64,000 nucleotides of DNA from Tachypleus tridentatus (Eukaryota; Arthropoda; Merostomata; Xiphosura; Limulidae): contig NC_134830.1 in the NCBI RefSeq assembly GCF_004210375.1, positions 49,295,094 through 49,359,093 on the forward strand, written 5' to 3'. How positions within the stretch are numbered: position 1 is the stretch's first letter; every line of letters starts with the position of its first letter. Of this stretch, positions 1-13,700 are shown one piece after another. The position numbers and the translations under genes are program-made. The notes beneath the pieces were generated by a model. The model worked only from the letters and a program-made list of their open reading frames with translations. It ran no database searches and was not told the origin of the DNA.

Positions 1-3000
1 TGTAACCAGTAACTAAGAGAGAAAAACGTGGTCTGAAGAAGGTTGTAACCCGTAAATAATAGAGAGAAACGTGGTCTGAAGAGGAGTGTATCCCGTAACT
101 TTGAGACAGACGTGATCTAAAGACGATTGTAACCCGTAACTAAGAGAGAGACGTGGTCTAAAGAAAATTGTAACCCGTAACTAAGAGAGAAAAACGTGGT
201 TTGAAGAAGATTGTTACCCGTAACTAAGAGAGAGAAATGGTCTGAAGAACATTGTAACTCGTAACTAAGAGAGAGACGTGGTATAAAGAAGATTGTAACC
301 CGTAACTAATAGAGAGACGTGGCCTGAAGAAGATTATAAACCGTAACGAATAAAGAGAAACGTGGTCTGAAGAAGATTGTAACTAACAGAGAGAAACGTG
401 GTCTGAACAAAATTGTAACCCGTAACTAAGAGAGAGAAAAGTGGTCTGAAGAAGATTACAACACGTAACTAAAAGAGCGAAACGTGGTCTCAAGAAAATT
501 TTAACCGGAACTAATAGAGATAAACGAGGTCTGAAGAAGATTGTAACCGGTAACTAAGAGAGAGAAACGTGGTCTGAAGAAGATTGTAACCCGTAACTAG
601 GAGAGAAACGTGGTCTGAACAAAACTGTAACCCGTAACTAAGAGAGAGAAACGTGGTCTGAAGAAGATTATAACCCGTAACTAAGAGAGAGATTTGTTCT
701 GAAGAAGATTGTAACCCGTGAATAATAGAAAGAAACGTGGTCTGAAAATGATTGTAACCCGTAACTAACACAGAGAAACATGGTCTGACGAAGATTGTAA
801 CCAGTAAGTAAGAGATAGAGACGTTTTCTGAAGAAGATTGTAACCCGCAACTAAGAGAGAGACGTGGTCTGAAGAAGATTGTAACCCGTAACTAATAGAA
901 AGAAACGTGGTCTGACGAAGATTCTAACCCGTAACTAAGAGAGAGAAACGTGGTCTGAAGAAAATTGTAACCCGTAACTTATACAAAAAAACGTGGTCTA
1001 AAGGAGATTGTAAACCGTAACTAAGAGAGAGAAGTGGTCTGAAGAACATTGTAACTCGTAACTAAGAGAGAGACGTGGTCTAAAGAAGATTGTAACCCGT
1101 AACTAATAGAGAAAAACGTGATCTGAACAAGATTATAACCCGTAACTAAAAGAAAGAAACGTGGTTAGAAGAAGATTGTAACCCGTAGCTAATAGAGAGA
1201 AACGTGGTTTGAAGAAGATTGTAACCAGTAACTAAGAGAGAGACGTGATCTGAAGACGATTGTAACCCGTAACTAATAGAGAGAGAAAGTGGTCTGAAGA
1301 AGATTGTAACCCGTAACTAAGATAGAGACGTGGTCTGAAGAAAATTGTAACCCGTAACAAAGAGAGAAAAACGTGGTCTTAAGAAAATTGTTACCCGTAA
1401 CTAAGAGAGAGAAATGGTCTGAAGAACATTGTGACTCGTAACTAAGAGAGAGACGTGGTCTAAAGAAGATTAAAACACGTAACAAAGAGAGAGAAACGTG
1501 GCCTGAGGAAGATTGTAACCCGTAATGTATAGAGAGAAACGTGATTTGAAGAAGATTGAAACACGTAAATAATGGAGAAAAACGTGGTCTGAAAAAGATT
1601 GTAACCTGTAACTAAGAGAGAGACGTGGTCTGAAGAAGATTGTAACCAGTAAGTACGAGGGAAACATGGTCTGAAGAAGATTGTAACACGTAACTAAGAG
1701 AGAGATGTGATCTGAAGAAGATTGTAACCCGTAACTAGGAGAGAGACGTGGTATGAAGAAAATTGTAACCCGTAACTTATACAAAAAAACGTGGTCTAAA
1801 GGAGATTGTAAACCGTAACTAAGAGAGAGAAGTGGTCTGAAGAACATTGTAACTCGTAACTAAGAGAGAGACGTGGTCTAAAGAAGATTGTAACCCGTAA
1901 CTAATAGAGAAAAAGGTGATCTGAACAAGATTATAACCCGTAACTAAAAGAAAGAAACGTGGTTAGAAGAAGATTGTAACCCGTAATTAAGAGAGAGAAA
2001 TGGTCTGAAGAACATTGTGACTCGTAACTAAGAGAGAGACGTGGTCTAAAGAAGATTAAAACACGTAACAAAGAGAGAGAAACGTGGCCTGAGGAAGATT
2101 GTAACCCGTAATGTATAGAGAGAAACGTGGTTTGAAGAAGATTGAAACACGTAAATAATGTAGAAAAACGTGGTCTGAAAAAGATTGTAACCTGTAACTA
2201 AAAGAGAGACGTGGTCTGAAGAAGATTGTAACCAGTAACTAAGAGAGAAAAACGTGGTCTGAAGACGATTGTTACCCGTAACTAAGAGAGAGAGACGTGG
2301 TTTGAAGAAGATTATATCTCGTAACTCAGAGAGATAAAGGTGGTCTGAAGAAGATTGTAACCCGTAACTAATAGAGAGAGAAGTGGTCTGAAGAAGATTG
2401 TAACCCGTAACTAAGAGAGAGACGTGGTGTGAAGAAAATTGTAACCCGTAACTAATAGAGAGAAAAGTGGTCTGACGAAGATTCTAACCCGTAATCAAGA
2501 GAGAGAAACGTGGTTTGAAGAAGATTAAAACACGTAACTAAGAGAGAGAAACGTGGCCTGAAGAAGATTGTAACCCGCAATGTATAGAGAGAAACGTGGT
2601 TTGAAGAAGATTGAAACACGTAAATAATGTAGAAAAACGTGGTCTGAAAAAGATTGTAACCTGTAACTAAGAGAGAGACGTGGTCTGAAGAAGATTGTAA
2701 CCAGTAACTAAGAGAGAAAAACGTGGTCTGAAGACGATTGTTACCCGTAACTAAGAGAGAGAGACGTGGTTTGAAGAAGATTATATCTCGTAACTCAGAG
2801 AGATAAAGGTGGTCTGAAGAAGATTGTAACCCGTAACTAATAGAGAGAGAAGTGGTCTGAAGAAGATTGTAACCCGTAACTAAGAGAGAAAAACGTGGTC
2901 TGAAGACGATTGTTACCCGTAACTAAGAGAGAGAAATGGTCTGAAGAACATTGTGACTCGTAACTAAGAGAGAGACATGGTCTAAAGAAGATTAAAACAC

Positions 3001-6000
3001 GTAACAAAGAGAGAGAAACGTGGCCTGAAGAATATTGTAACCCGCAATGTATAGAGAGAAACGTGGTTTGAAGAAGATTGTAACCCGTAAATAATGGAGA
3101 AAAACGTGGTCTGAAAAAGATTGTAACCTGTAACTAAAAGAGAGACGTGGTTTGAAGAAGTTTGTAACCAGTAAGTACGAGGGAAACATGGTCTGAAGAA
3201 GATTGTAACACGTAACTAAGAGACAGATGTGATCTGAAGAAGATTGTAGCCCGTAACTAAAAGAGAGACGTGGTATGAAGAAAATAGTAACCCGTCACTA
3301 AGAGAGAAAAACCTAATCTGTAGAAGATTCTAACTTCTAACTAATAGAGAAAAACGTGTCTGAAGAAGATTTTAACCCCTAACTAATAGACAGAGACGTA
3401 GTCTGAAGAAGATTGTAACTCGTAACTAAGAGAGAGAAACGTGGTCTTAAGAAAATTGTTACCCGTAACTAAGAGAGAGAAATGGTCTGAAGAACATTGT
3501 GACTCGTAACTAAGAGAGAGACGTGGTCTAAAGAAGATTAAAACACGTAACAAAGAGAGAGAAACGTGGCCTGAGGAAGATTGTAACCCGTAATGTATAG
3601 AGAGAAACGTGATTTGAAGAAGATTGAAACACGTAAATAATGGAGAAAAACGTGGTCTGAAAAAGATTGTAACCTGTAACTAAGAGAGAGACGTGGTCTG
3701 AAGAAGATTGTAACCAGTAAGTACGAGGGAAACATGGTCTGAAGAAGATTGTAACACGTAACTAAGAGAGAGATGTGATCTGAAGAAGATTGTAACCCGT
3801 AACTAGGAGAGAGACGTGGTATGAAGAAAATTGTAACCCGTAACTAATAGACAGAGACCTGGTCTGAAGAAGTTTGTAACTCGTAACTAAGAGAGAGAAA
3901 CGTAATCTGAAGAAGATTGTAACCTGTTACTAATAGACAAGAACGTGGTTTGAAGAAGATTGTAAACCGTAACTAAAAGACAGACGTGGTCTGAAAAAGA
4001 TTGTAACTCGTAAATCAGAGAGATAAAGGTGGTCTGAAGAAGATTGTAACCCGTAACTAATAGAGAGAGATGTGGTCTGAAGAAGATTGTAACCCGTAAC
4101 TAAGAGAGAGACGTGGTCTGAAGAAGATTATAACCCGTAACTAATAGAAAGAAACGTGGTCTGACGAAGATTCTAACCCGTAACTAAGAGAGAGAAACGT
4201 GGTCTGAAGAAAATTGTAACCCGTAACTTATACAAAAAAACGTGGTCTAAAGGAGATTGTAAACCGTAACTAAGAGAGAGAAGTGGTCTGAAGAACATTG
4301 TAACTCGTAACTAAGAGAGAGACGTGGTCTATAGAAGATTGTAACCCGTAACTAATAGAGAAAAAACGTGATCTGAACAAGATTATAACCCGTAACTAAA
4401 AGAAAGAAACATGGTTAGAAGAAGATTGTAACCCGTAACTAAGAGAGAGAAATGGTCTGAAGAACATTGTGACTCGTAACTAAGAGAGAGACGTGGTCTA
4501 AAGAAGATTAAAACACGTAACAAAGACAGAGAAACGTGGCCTGAGAAAGATTGTAACCCGTAATGTATAGAGAGAAACGTGGTTTGAAGAAGATTGAAAC
4601 ACGTAAATAATGGAGAAAAACGTGGTCTGAAGACGATTGTTACCCGTAACTAAGAGAGAGAAATGGTCTGAAGAACATTGTGACTCGTAACTAAGAGAGA
4701 GACGTGGTCTAAAGAAAATTAAAACACGTAACAAAGAGAGAGAAACGTGGCCTGAGGAAGATTGTAACCTGTAACTAAGAGAGAGACGTGGTCTGAAGAA
4801 GATTGTAACACGTAATTAATCGAGAGAAACGTGGTCTGAAGAAGATTGCAATTCGTAATTAAGGGAGAGAAACGTTGTCTGAATGAGATTGTAACCCATA
4901 ATTAGGAGAGATACGTGGTCTGAAGAAGATTTTATCCCGTAGCTAAGAGAGAAACGTGGTCTCAAGAAGATTGTAACGCGTAACTAATAGAGAGAAACGA
5001 GGTCTGACGAAGATTGTAACCCGTAACTAAAAGAGAGAAACGTGGTCTGAAGACGATTAAAACACGTAACTAAGAGAGAGAAACGTGACCTGAAGAAAAT
5101 TGTAACCCGTAACTTATAGAAAAAAACGTGGTCTAAAGGAAATTGTAACCCGTAACTAATAGAGAAAAACGTGGTTTGAAAAAGATTATAACCCGTAACT
5201 AAGAGAAAAAAACGTGACTAGAAGAATTTTGTAACCCGTAACTAAGAGAGAGACGTGATCTGAAGACGATTGTAACCCGTAACTAAGAGAGAGACGTGGT
5301 CTTAAGAAGTTTGTAACCTGTAACTAAGAGAGAAAGGTGGTCTGAAGAAGGTTGTAACCCATAATTAGGAAAGAAACGTGGTCTGAAGACGATTGTTACC
5401 CGTAACTAAGAGAGAGAAATGGTCTGAAGAACATTGTAACCCGTAACTAAGAGAGAAAAACGTGGTCTGAAGACGATTGTTACCCGTAACTAAGAGAGAG
5501 AAATGGTCTGAAGAACATTGTGACTCGTAACTAAGAGAGAGACATGGTCTAAAGAAGATTAAAACACGTAACAAAGAGAGAGAAACGTGGCCTGAGGAAG
5601 ATTGTAACCCGTAATGTATAGAGAGAAACGTGGTTTGAAGAAGATTGAAACACGTGAATAATGGAGAAAAACGTGGTCTGAAAAAGATTGTAACCTATAA
5701 CTAAGAGAGAGACGTGGTCTGAAGAAGATTGTAACCAGTAAGTACGAGGGAAACATGGTCTGAAGAAGATTGTAATACGTAACTAAGAGAGAGATGTGAT
5801 CTGAAGAAGATTGTAACCCGTAACTAGGAGAGAGACGTTGTATGAAGAAAATTGTAACCCGTAACTAATAGACAGAGACCTGGTCTGAAGAAGTTTGTAA
5901 CTCGTAACTAAGAGAGAGAAACGTAATCTGAAGAAGATTGTAACCTGTTACTAATAGAGAAAACGTGGTCTGAAGAAGATTGTAAACCGTAACTAAAAGA

Positions 6001-9000
6001 CAGACGTGGTCTGAAAAAGATTGTAACTCGTAAATCAGAGAGATAAAGGTGGTCTGAAGAAGATTGTAACCCGTAACTAATAGAGAGAGAAGTGGTCTGA
6101 AGAAGATTGTAACCCGTAACTAAGAGAGAGACGTGGTCTGAAGAAGATTATAACCCGTAACTAATAGAAAGAAACGTGGTCTGACGAAGATTCTAACCCG
6201 TAACTAAGAGAGAGAAACGTGGTCTGAAGAAAATTGTAACCCGTAACTTATACAAAAAAACGTGGTCTAAAGGAGATTGTAAACCGTAACTAAGAGAGAG
6301 AAGTGGTCTGAAGAACATTGTAACTCGTAACTAAGAGAGAGACGTGGTCTAAAGAAGATTGTAACCCGTAACTAATAGAGAAAAACGTGGTTTGAAAAAG
6401 ATTATAACCCGTAACTAAGAGAAAAAAACGTGATTAGAAGAATATTGTAACCCGTAACTAAGAGAGAGACGTGATCTGAAGACGATTGTAACCCGTAACT
6501 AAGAGAGAGACGTGGTCTTAAGAAAATTGTAACCCGTAATAAAGAGAGAAAAACGTGGCCTGAAGAAGATTGTTACCCGTAATTAAGAGAGAGAAATGGT
6601 CTGAAAAACATTGTGACTCGTAACTAAGAGAGAGACGTGGTCTAAAGAAGATTGTAACCCGTAACTAATAGAGAGAGACGTGGTCTGAAGAAGATTAAAA
6701 CACGTAACTAAGAGAGAGAAACGTGGCCTGAAGAAGATTGTAACCCGTAATGTATAGAGAGAAACGTGGTTTGAAGAAGATTGTAACCCGTAACTAATAG
6801 AGAGAAACGTGGTCTGACGAAGATTCTAACCCGTAACTAAGAGAGAGAAACGTGGTCTGAAGAAGATTGTAACCCGTAAGTTATAGAGAGAAAGGTGGTT
6901 TGAAGTAGACTGTAACCCGTAAATAACAGACAGAAAGGTGGTTTGAAGTAGACTGTAACCCGTAAATAACAGAGAAAAATGTAATCTGAAGAAAATTGTA
7001 ACCTGTAACTAAGAGAGAGTCGTGGTCTGAAGAAGATTGTAACCAGTAAGTACGAGGGAAACATGGTCTGAAGAAGATTGTAACACGTAACAAAGAGAGA
7101 GATGTGATCTGAAGAAAATTGTAACCCGTAACTAAGAGAGAAAAACGTGGTCTGAAGAAGATTGTAACTTCTAACTAATAGAGAAAAACGTGTCTGAAGA
7201 AGATTGTAACCAGTAACTAATAGACAGAGACGTGGTCTGAAGAAGATTGTAACTCGTAACTAAGAGAGAGAAACGTGGTCTGAAGAAGATTGTAACTCGT
7301 AACTAAGAGAAACGTAGTCTGAAGAAGATTGTAAACCGTAACTAAAAGACAGACGTGGTCTGAAAAAGATTGTAACTCGTAACTCAGAGAGATAAACGTG
7401 GTCTGAAGAAGATTGTAACCCGTAACTAAGAGAGTGACGTGGTCTGAAGAAGATTGTAACCCGTAACGAATAAAGAGAAACGTGGTTTGAAGAAGATTGT
7501 AACTAAGAGAGAGAAACGTGGTCTCAACAAAATTGTAACCCGTAACTAAGAGAGAGCGAAACGTGGTCTCAACAAAATTGTAACCCGTAATTAAAAGAGA
7601 GCGAAACGTGGTCTCAAGAAAATTGTAACCCGTAACTAATAGAGACAAACGTGGTCTGAAGAAGATTGTAAACCGTAACTAAGGGAGAGAAACGTGACCT
7701 GAAGAAAATTGTAACCCGTAACTTATAGAGAGAAACGTGGTTTGAAGAAGATTGTAACCCGTAAATTACAGAGAAAAACGTGGTCTGAAAAAGTTTGTAA
7801 CCCGTAACTAAGAGAGAGACGTAGTCTGAAGAAGATTGTAACCAGTAAGTAGGAGAGAAATATGGTCTGAAGAAGATTGTAACCCCTAAATAATAGAGAG
7901 AAACGTGGTCTGAAGAAGATTGTAGCCCGTAACTAAGAGAGAAACGTTGCCTGAAGAAGAATGTAACCCGTAACTAATAGAGAGAAACGTGGTCTGATGA
8001 AGATTATAACCCATAACAAAGAGAGAGCGAAACGTGGTCTGAAGAAGATTGTAACCCGTAACTAATACAGAGAAACGTGGTCTGACGAAGATTGTATCCA
8101 CTAACTAAGAGAGAGAGACGTGGTCTGAAGAAGATTGTAACCCGTATCTAAGAGAGACGCGTAGTCTGAAGAAGATTTTAACTCGTAACTAATAGAGAGA
8201 AACGTGGTCTGAAGAAGATATTAACCTGTAATTAAGAGAGAGAAACGTGGTCTGAAGAAGATTGTAACCCGTAACTAAGAGTGAGACGTAGTCTGAAGAA
8301 GATTGTAACCCGTAACTAATAGAGAGAAACGTGGTCTGAAGAAGTTTGTAACATGTAACTAAGAGAGAAAGGTGATCTTATGATGATTGTAACCCATAAT
8401 TAAGAGAGAAACGTGGTCTGAAGAAGATTGTATCCAGTAGCTAAGAGAGAAACGTGGTCTGAAAAAGATTGTAACACGTAACGAAGAGAGAAACGTGGTC
8501 TGAAGAAGATTACAACCCGTAACTAAGAGAAATGTTGTCTGAAGAATATTGTAACCCGTAAAAAAGAGAGAAACGTGGTCTGAAGAAGATTGTAGACCGT
8601 AACTAAGAGAGAAACGTTGTCTGAAGAAGATTGTAACCCGTAACTAAGAGAGAGAACCGTGGTCTAAAGAAGATTAAAACCCGTGACTAAGAGAGAGAAA
8701 CGTGGCCTCAAGAAGATTGTAACCCGTAACTTATAGAGAGAAACGTGGTTTGAAGTAGATTGTAACCCGTAAATAACAGAGAAAAATGTAATCTGAAGAA
8801 GATTGTAACCCGTAACTAAGAGAGAGAACCGTGGTCTAAAGAAGATTAAAACCCGTAACTAAGAGAGAGAAACGTGGCCTCAAGAAGATTGTAGCCCGTA
8901 ACTTATAGAGAAAACGTGGTCTGAAGAAGATTGTAACCCGTAAATAAAAGAGAAACGTTGTCTGAAGAAGATTGTAACCCGTAAGTTAGAGAGAAACGTG

Positions 9001-10185
9001 GTCTGAAGACGATTGTATCCTGAAACTAAGAGAGACACGTGGTCTCAAGAAGATTGTAACACGTAACTAAGAGAGAAATGTGGTCTGAAGAATATTGTAA
9101 CACATAACTAAGAGAAAGCGAAACGTGGTCTGAAGAAGATTGTAACCCGTAACTAATAGAAAGAAACGTGGTCTGAAGAAGATTTTAACCCGTAACTAAG
9201 AGAGAGATGTGTTTTGAAGAAGAATGTAACCCGTAACTAATTGAGAGAAACGTGGTCTGTAGAAGATTGTAACCTGTAACTAAGAGAGAGAGAAGTGGTC
9301 TGAAGAAGTTTGTAACCTGTAACTGATAGAGAGAAACGTGGTCTGACGAAGATTGTAACCCGTAACTAAGAGAGAGGAACGTGGTCTGAAGAAGATTAAA
9401 ACCCGTAACTAAGAGAGAGAAACTTGGCCTGAAGAAAATTCTAACCCGTAACTTATAGAGAGAAACATGGTTTGAAGAAGATTATAATCCGTAAATAATA
9501 GAGAGACGTAGTCTGAAGAAGATTGTAACCAGTAAGTACGAGAGAAACATGGTCTGAAGAAGATTGTAACCCGTAAGTAAGAGAGAAACGTGGTCTGAAG
9601 AGGATTGCAGCCCGTAACTAAGAGAGAAACGTGGTCTGAAGAAGATTGTAACCCGTAACTAAGAGAAACGTGGTCTGAGGATGATTGTATCCCGTAACTA
9701 AGAGAGAGACGTGGTCTGCAGACGATTGTAACCCGTAACTAAGAGAGAGAGAAGTGGTCTGAAGAAGATTATAACCCGTTACTAAGAGAGAAACGTGGTC
9801 TGGAGAAGATTGTAGCCCGTAACTAAGAGAGAAACGTGTTCTGAAGAAGATTATAACCGTAACTAAGAGAAACGTGGTCTGAAGAAGATTGTAACCTGTA
9901 ACTAAGAGAGAAACGTGGTCTGAAGAAGATTGTAACCCGTAACTAAGAGAAACGTGGTCTGAAGAAGATTGTAACTTGTAACTAAGAGAGAAACGTGGTC
10001 TGAAGAGGATTGCAGCCCGTAACTAAGAGAGAAACGTGGTCTGAAGAGGATTGCAGCCCGTAACTAAGAGAGAAACGTGGTCTGAAGAAGATTGTAACCC
10101 GTAACTAAGAGAAACGTGGTCTGAGGATGATTGTAACCCGTAAGTAAGAGAGAAACGTGGTCTGAATAAGATTGTAATCCGTAAC
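1..10185. repeat. ~43-bp satellite array (left end outside window)
   Basis: The window opens inside a continuous tandem array, about 10.2 kb here, ending sharply near 10185. The typical unit is about 43 bp and contains GAAGATTGTAACCCGTAACT followed by an AAGAGAGA stretch and ACGTGGTCT; units vary from roughly 38 to 44 bp through small indels and point changes. There is a higher-order pattern: a block of about 390 bp starting near 1380 recurs almost unchanged near 3450, and a block of about 0.9 kb starting near 3450 recurs near 5480, with offsets of 2069 and about 2021 bp. Toward the right end (9580-10185) the units shorten and become more alike. Reading frames of 60-143 codons on the minus strand only translate the repeat and are not genes. 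Confidence 0.97.
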
Positions 10186-10684
10186 TATTTTCAAGAAATT
10201 TCTGATCTTTTTTTTGACATAGAGTAAGGAAATATTCAACTTCCAGTTAGATCTATAATAAAGCCGTGAATGATTTCTAAATACAAATAACTTTCTTGTC
10301 TGAATCAATGTCTGAAACCAACCCTCCTCTTGCCCCTGTAAGCCACTGACCTGGTAGTTTAGAATATGCAGGAGGGATAGAGTGAGGGGTTTAGTAGTTG
10401 CCCGGGGCTAGCACGTACTGGGTGGTTGATATTACTATTTAATCCCGCTACGAGGCCCTTAGCGTCGAGACAAGGCCGTAGTCTTCTACACTTCGACTAC
10501 CAGCGCTAGCCTAGCCTTGCAGAGTTTACATTCTTTGTGAGTTGTCATAACCCTAGCGGCCGATAATTGGTCTGGTAAAGGCGCATAATCAACAATGTGA
10601 AAGTGTTAGACTGGTTCGAGTGTTGTATCATGCCGCCTCTACTGGCTGCCTTCTCCCAGCTCCTTCATCGTTGACTTTCGAAAC
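10186..10684 (+). promoter_or_regulatory. Upstream region / likely 5' UTR of the Spaetzle-like gene
   Basis: This is non-repetitive DNA with locally higher GC than its surroundings, between the satellite and the first coding ATG. It holds short upstream ATG frames, for example at 10631, closed by TGA before the main start, so it could be transcribed leader sequence. I see no convincing TATA box. Its position and base composition are the only grounds for calling it the promoter or leader region. Confidence 0.3.
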
Positions 10685-10750
10685 ATGCACGTGGAAGTTG
10701 ACATTTTCAAAACTATGATTTTTCCGCGCCTTTCTTTGGCCGATAGCGTG
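10685..10750 (+). CDS. spz3: Spaetzle-like gene, coding exon 1 (start and first part of signal peptide)
   Basis: Twenty-two codons from ATG, ending in a strong donor (GCGTG then GTAAGT) in phase 0. The exon carries a second in-frame ATG at codon 11 ([12 protein letters not shown]), which could be the true start because it would place the signal peptide right at the N terminus. The phase matches exon 2, and the join gives a continuous hydrophobic core. There is no family motif in this exon itself, so it is supported only by splice site, phase and signal-peptide logic. Confidence 0.6.
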
Positions 10751-13700
10751 GTAAGTCCTGTATACCAGTGATGTATACACGTATTTCGTATAGTAGATTT
10801 CTTGTTTGTTTTCCTAGTGATTCTTAATAATTCTATGCCTTCAAAATCATCTACACGTTATATATACTATTGCTATAAAGTAATGGGCACATCCCGTGAC
10901 TTTATAATAAGTCTGTGTCATTATACGAAGCAATGAGCTTACACTATTTAAAGAGTGCACGTGGTAACTTCGATAAAGCTGCTGGAGCACTGTGGGAACA
11001 TCATTCCAAACGAACTGTCAGAAAGCTAACATCCAAGGGGCAAGCTCCGATCTCGTCTTTGGTATCAATTAAAATACAAGCCGTAACTGCAATTCTACAT
11101 CCTGTGATAAGATTGTCACCTACTGCAGTGAATATAAACCGTAGTTTCTAATAAATGCTAAAGTGTTCGAAATAGTAAAATAAATTTGTCTATTGCATCT
11201 CCCGTAATGCGATACGTGATGCGTATAAACTTTAGGTTCATCCACTACTGATGTTTTGTAACAATTTTTGTTATTTTAAAGAAGAGTTATTGTATTTTTT
11301 CTTCTTAAAACTGATTTATTTTTATAACCCCTTCTGCTCTAGCTAGCTTAGTGGTAAGCTTAATTTTTTAGTGCTAAAATACAGGGATTAGATACCTTCG
11401 GTGGACACACTTAGTAACAAACAGTTTATAAACGTTGAAAAATGTTGTATATTAAATGTACTACTAAAATATGTTACTCAAAACACTGTGTTTTCAGAAA
11501 CATGGTTATTTAAATATTGCATCTTGTGTACTTATAAATAACCCCGATGTTGTGTGTTGTATAGTTACATATAATCCAGATGTTGTGTGTTGTATGGTCA
11601 CTGATAACCCAAATGTTGTATGTTATGTCATATAGTTATTGATAACTGAAATGTTGTGTAGTCACTTATAACCCAGATGTTTATGTTGTGTAGTTACTAA
11701 TAACCAAAATGTTGCATGTTGTGTAATATAGTTACTGATAACTGAAATGTTGTATAGTTACTTATAACCCAGATGTTTATGTTGTGTAGTTACTTATAAC
11801 TCAAATATTGTATGTTGTATAGTTACTGACAACCCAAATGTTGTATGTTGTGTAATATAGTTACTGATAACTGAAATGCTGTATAGTTATTTATAATCCA
11901 GATGTTTATATTGTACAGTTAATTATAACACAGATGTTTGTGTTCTAGTTACCGATACCCGAGATTCTGTATGTTGTGTAGTATAGTTACTGATAACTGA
12001 AATTTTGTTTAGTTACTTATAACCCAGATGTTTCTGTTGTGTAGGTATTGACAACCCAGATGTTGCATGTTGTGTAATATAGTTACTGGTAACTGAAATG
12101 TTTTATGGTTACTTATAACCCGGATGTTGCATGTTGTGTAATATAGTTACTGGTAACTGAAATGTTTTATGGTTACTTATAACCCGGATGTTGCATGTTG
12201 TGTAGTTACTTATAACCCAGATGCTTATGTTGTATTGTTACTGAGAACCCATATGATGCATGTTCTGTAGTTACTGAGAACCCAAGTGATACATGTTCTA
12301 TAGTTACTAAGGGCCCAGATGAAGCATGTTCTGTAGTGTCTGATAATCAATTGCGCAAGATAGAACAAGTCATCATAATTCACTTATATCTCTCCAATAA
12401 CAACGTTCTATCACGACAGGTTTTTAATTGTTTAATAAAATCGTAGCTAGGTAACTCTTTCATAATCCTAACTATGTAACTCTCACATAACCATAACTAG
12501 GTAACTCTCCCATAATCTTAACGATGTAACTCTCATATAATCATAACTACTTAAATCTCACGTAATAGTTACTAGATAACTGTGACATAATCGTAACTAG
12601 GTAACTCTCACGTAATTGTAACTAGGTAATTCTTACTTGAAAGATTATTCTGAAACCTGTTTTAATTTATTTGTTTCTTTTTTCTGATTCCAATAAAATC
12701 GGTTTTGAGAATATAATCTACTATATCAAGCAAGTTTTTATTTATGAACCATATATAAAGATTTGTAGGACTATGTTTTGTATTAAACGATAGGCGCTGT
12801 GATTAAGTGACTTTTACTTTGTTTCCAGGTGAATGCTAGATGTTAATTTGTAGTATTTTTTCTAGTTTGTGATAGCGGCGCTGTCGTTAGCACTGAGCTG
12901 GGAGATTCGAAACGATGTTCTTCGTGGTTATCCTTGCATTCGGAGACTGAACCAGCTGTACTGTCCAACACCAGGAAACAGTTATCCCAAGTAAGTAGAG
13001 CTCATTGTACGTCCTCGTAAATGGTAAATTTGACAAATACAGTGGAAGCAGGTCTTCCCTCAGTATCGTACTGTAGAATAAACATCGTCCCAAGACACCA
13101 GATTGTGCGGTTTTTAATGTTTATGAGCCTCTTAGTGAGATTAGTGGAGCTAACGGCTTAACTCGCTTAAGTGATAACAGCTGATTAACTGCTTAACCCA
13201 CTCATTTTCTTGAATCATAACGTCGGGAATAACTGCTTGGTTCACTCATCTCCCCGAATGATAACAATGTAGTAAACTGGTTATCTCACTCATCTCCCTG
13301 AACGATAACAATGAAGTAAACTGGTTAACTCACTCGTCTTCTTGAATGATAACAATGTAGTAAACTGGTTAACTCACTCATCTCCCTGAACGATAACAAT
13401 GAAGTAAACTGGTTAACTCACTCGTCTTCTTGAATGATAACAATGTAGTAAACTGGTTAACTCACTCGTCTTCTTGAATGATAACAATGTAGTAAACTGG
13501 TTAACTCACTCATCTCCCTGAACGATAACAATGAAGTAAACTGGTTAACTCACTCGTCTTCTTGAATGATAACAATGTAGTAAACTGGTTATCTCACTCA
13601 TCTTCCTGAACGATAACAATGAAGTAAACTGGTTAACTCACTCGTCTTCTTGAATGATAACAATGTAGTAAACTGGTTAACTCACTCGTTTTCCTGAACG

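Noticed and set aside
511..8101. Numerous minus-strand frames with a VTGYNLLQTTFLSLSYGLQ-like period
   Set aside because: They are translations of the 43-bp satellite, broken wherever unit length changes; no unique domain.
12887..13093. Minus-strand 68-codon frame
   Set aside because: Antisense of Spaetzle exon 2, no family resemblance.
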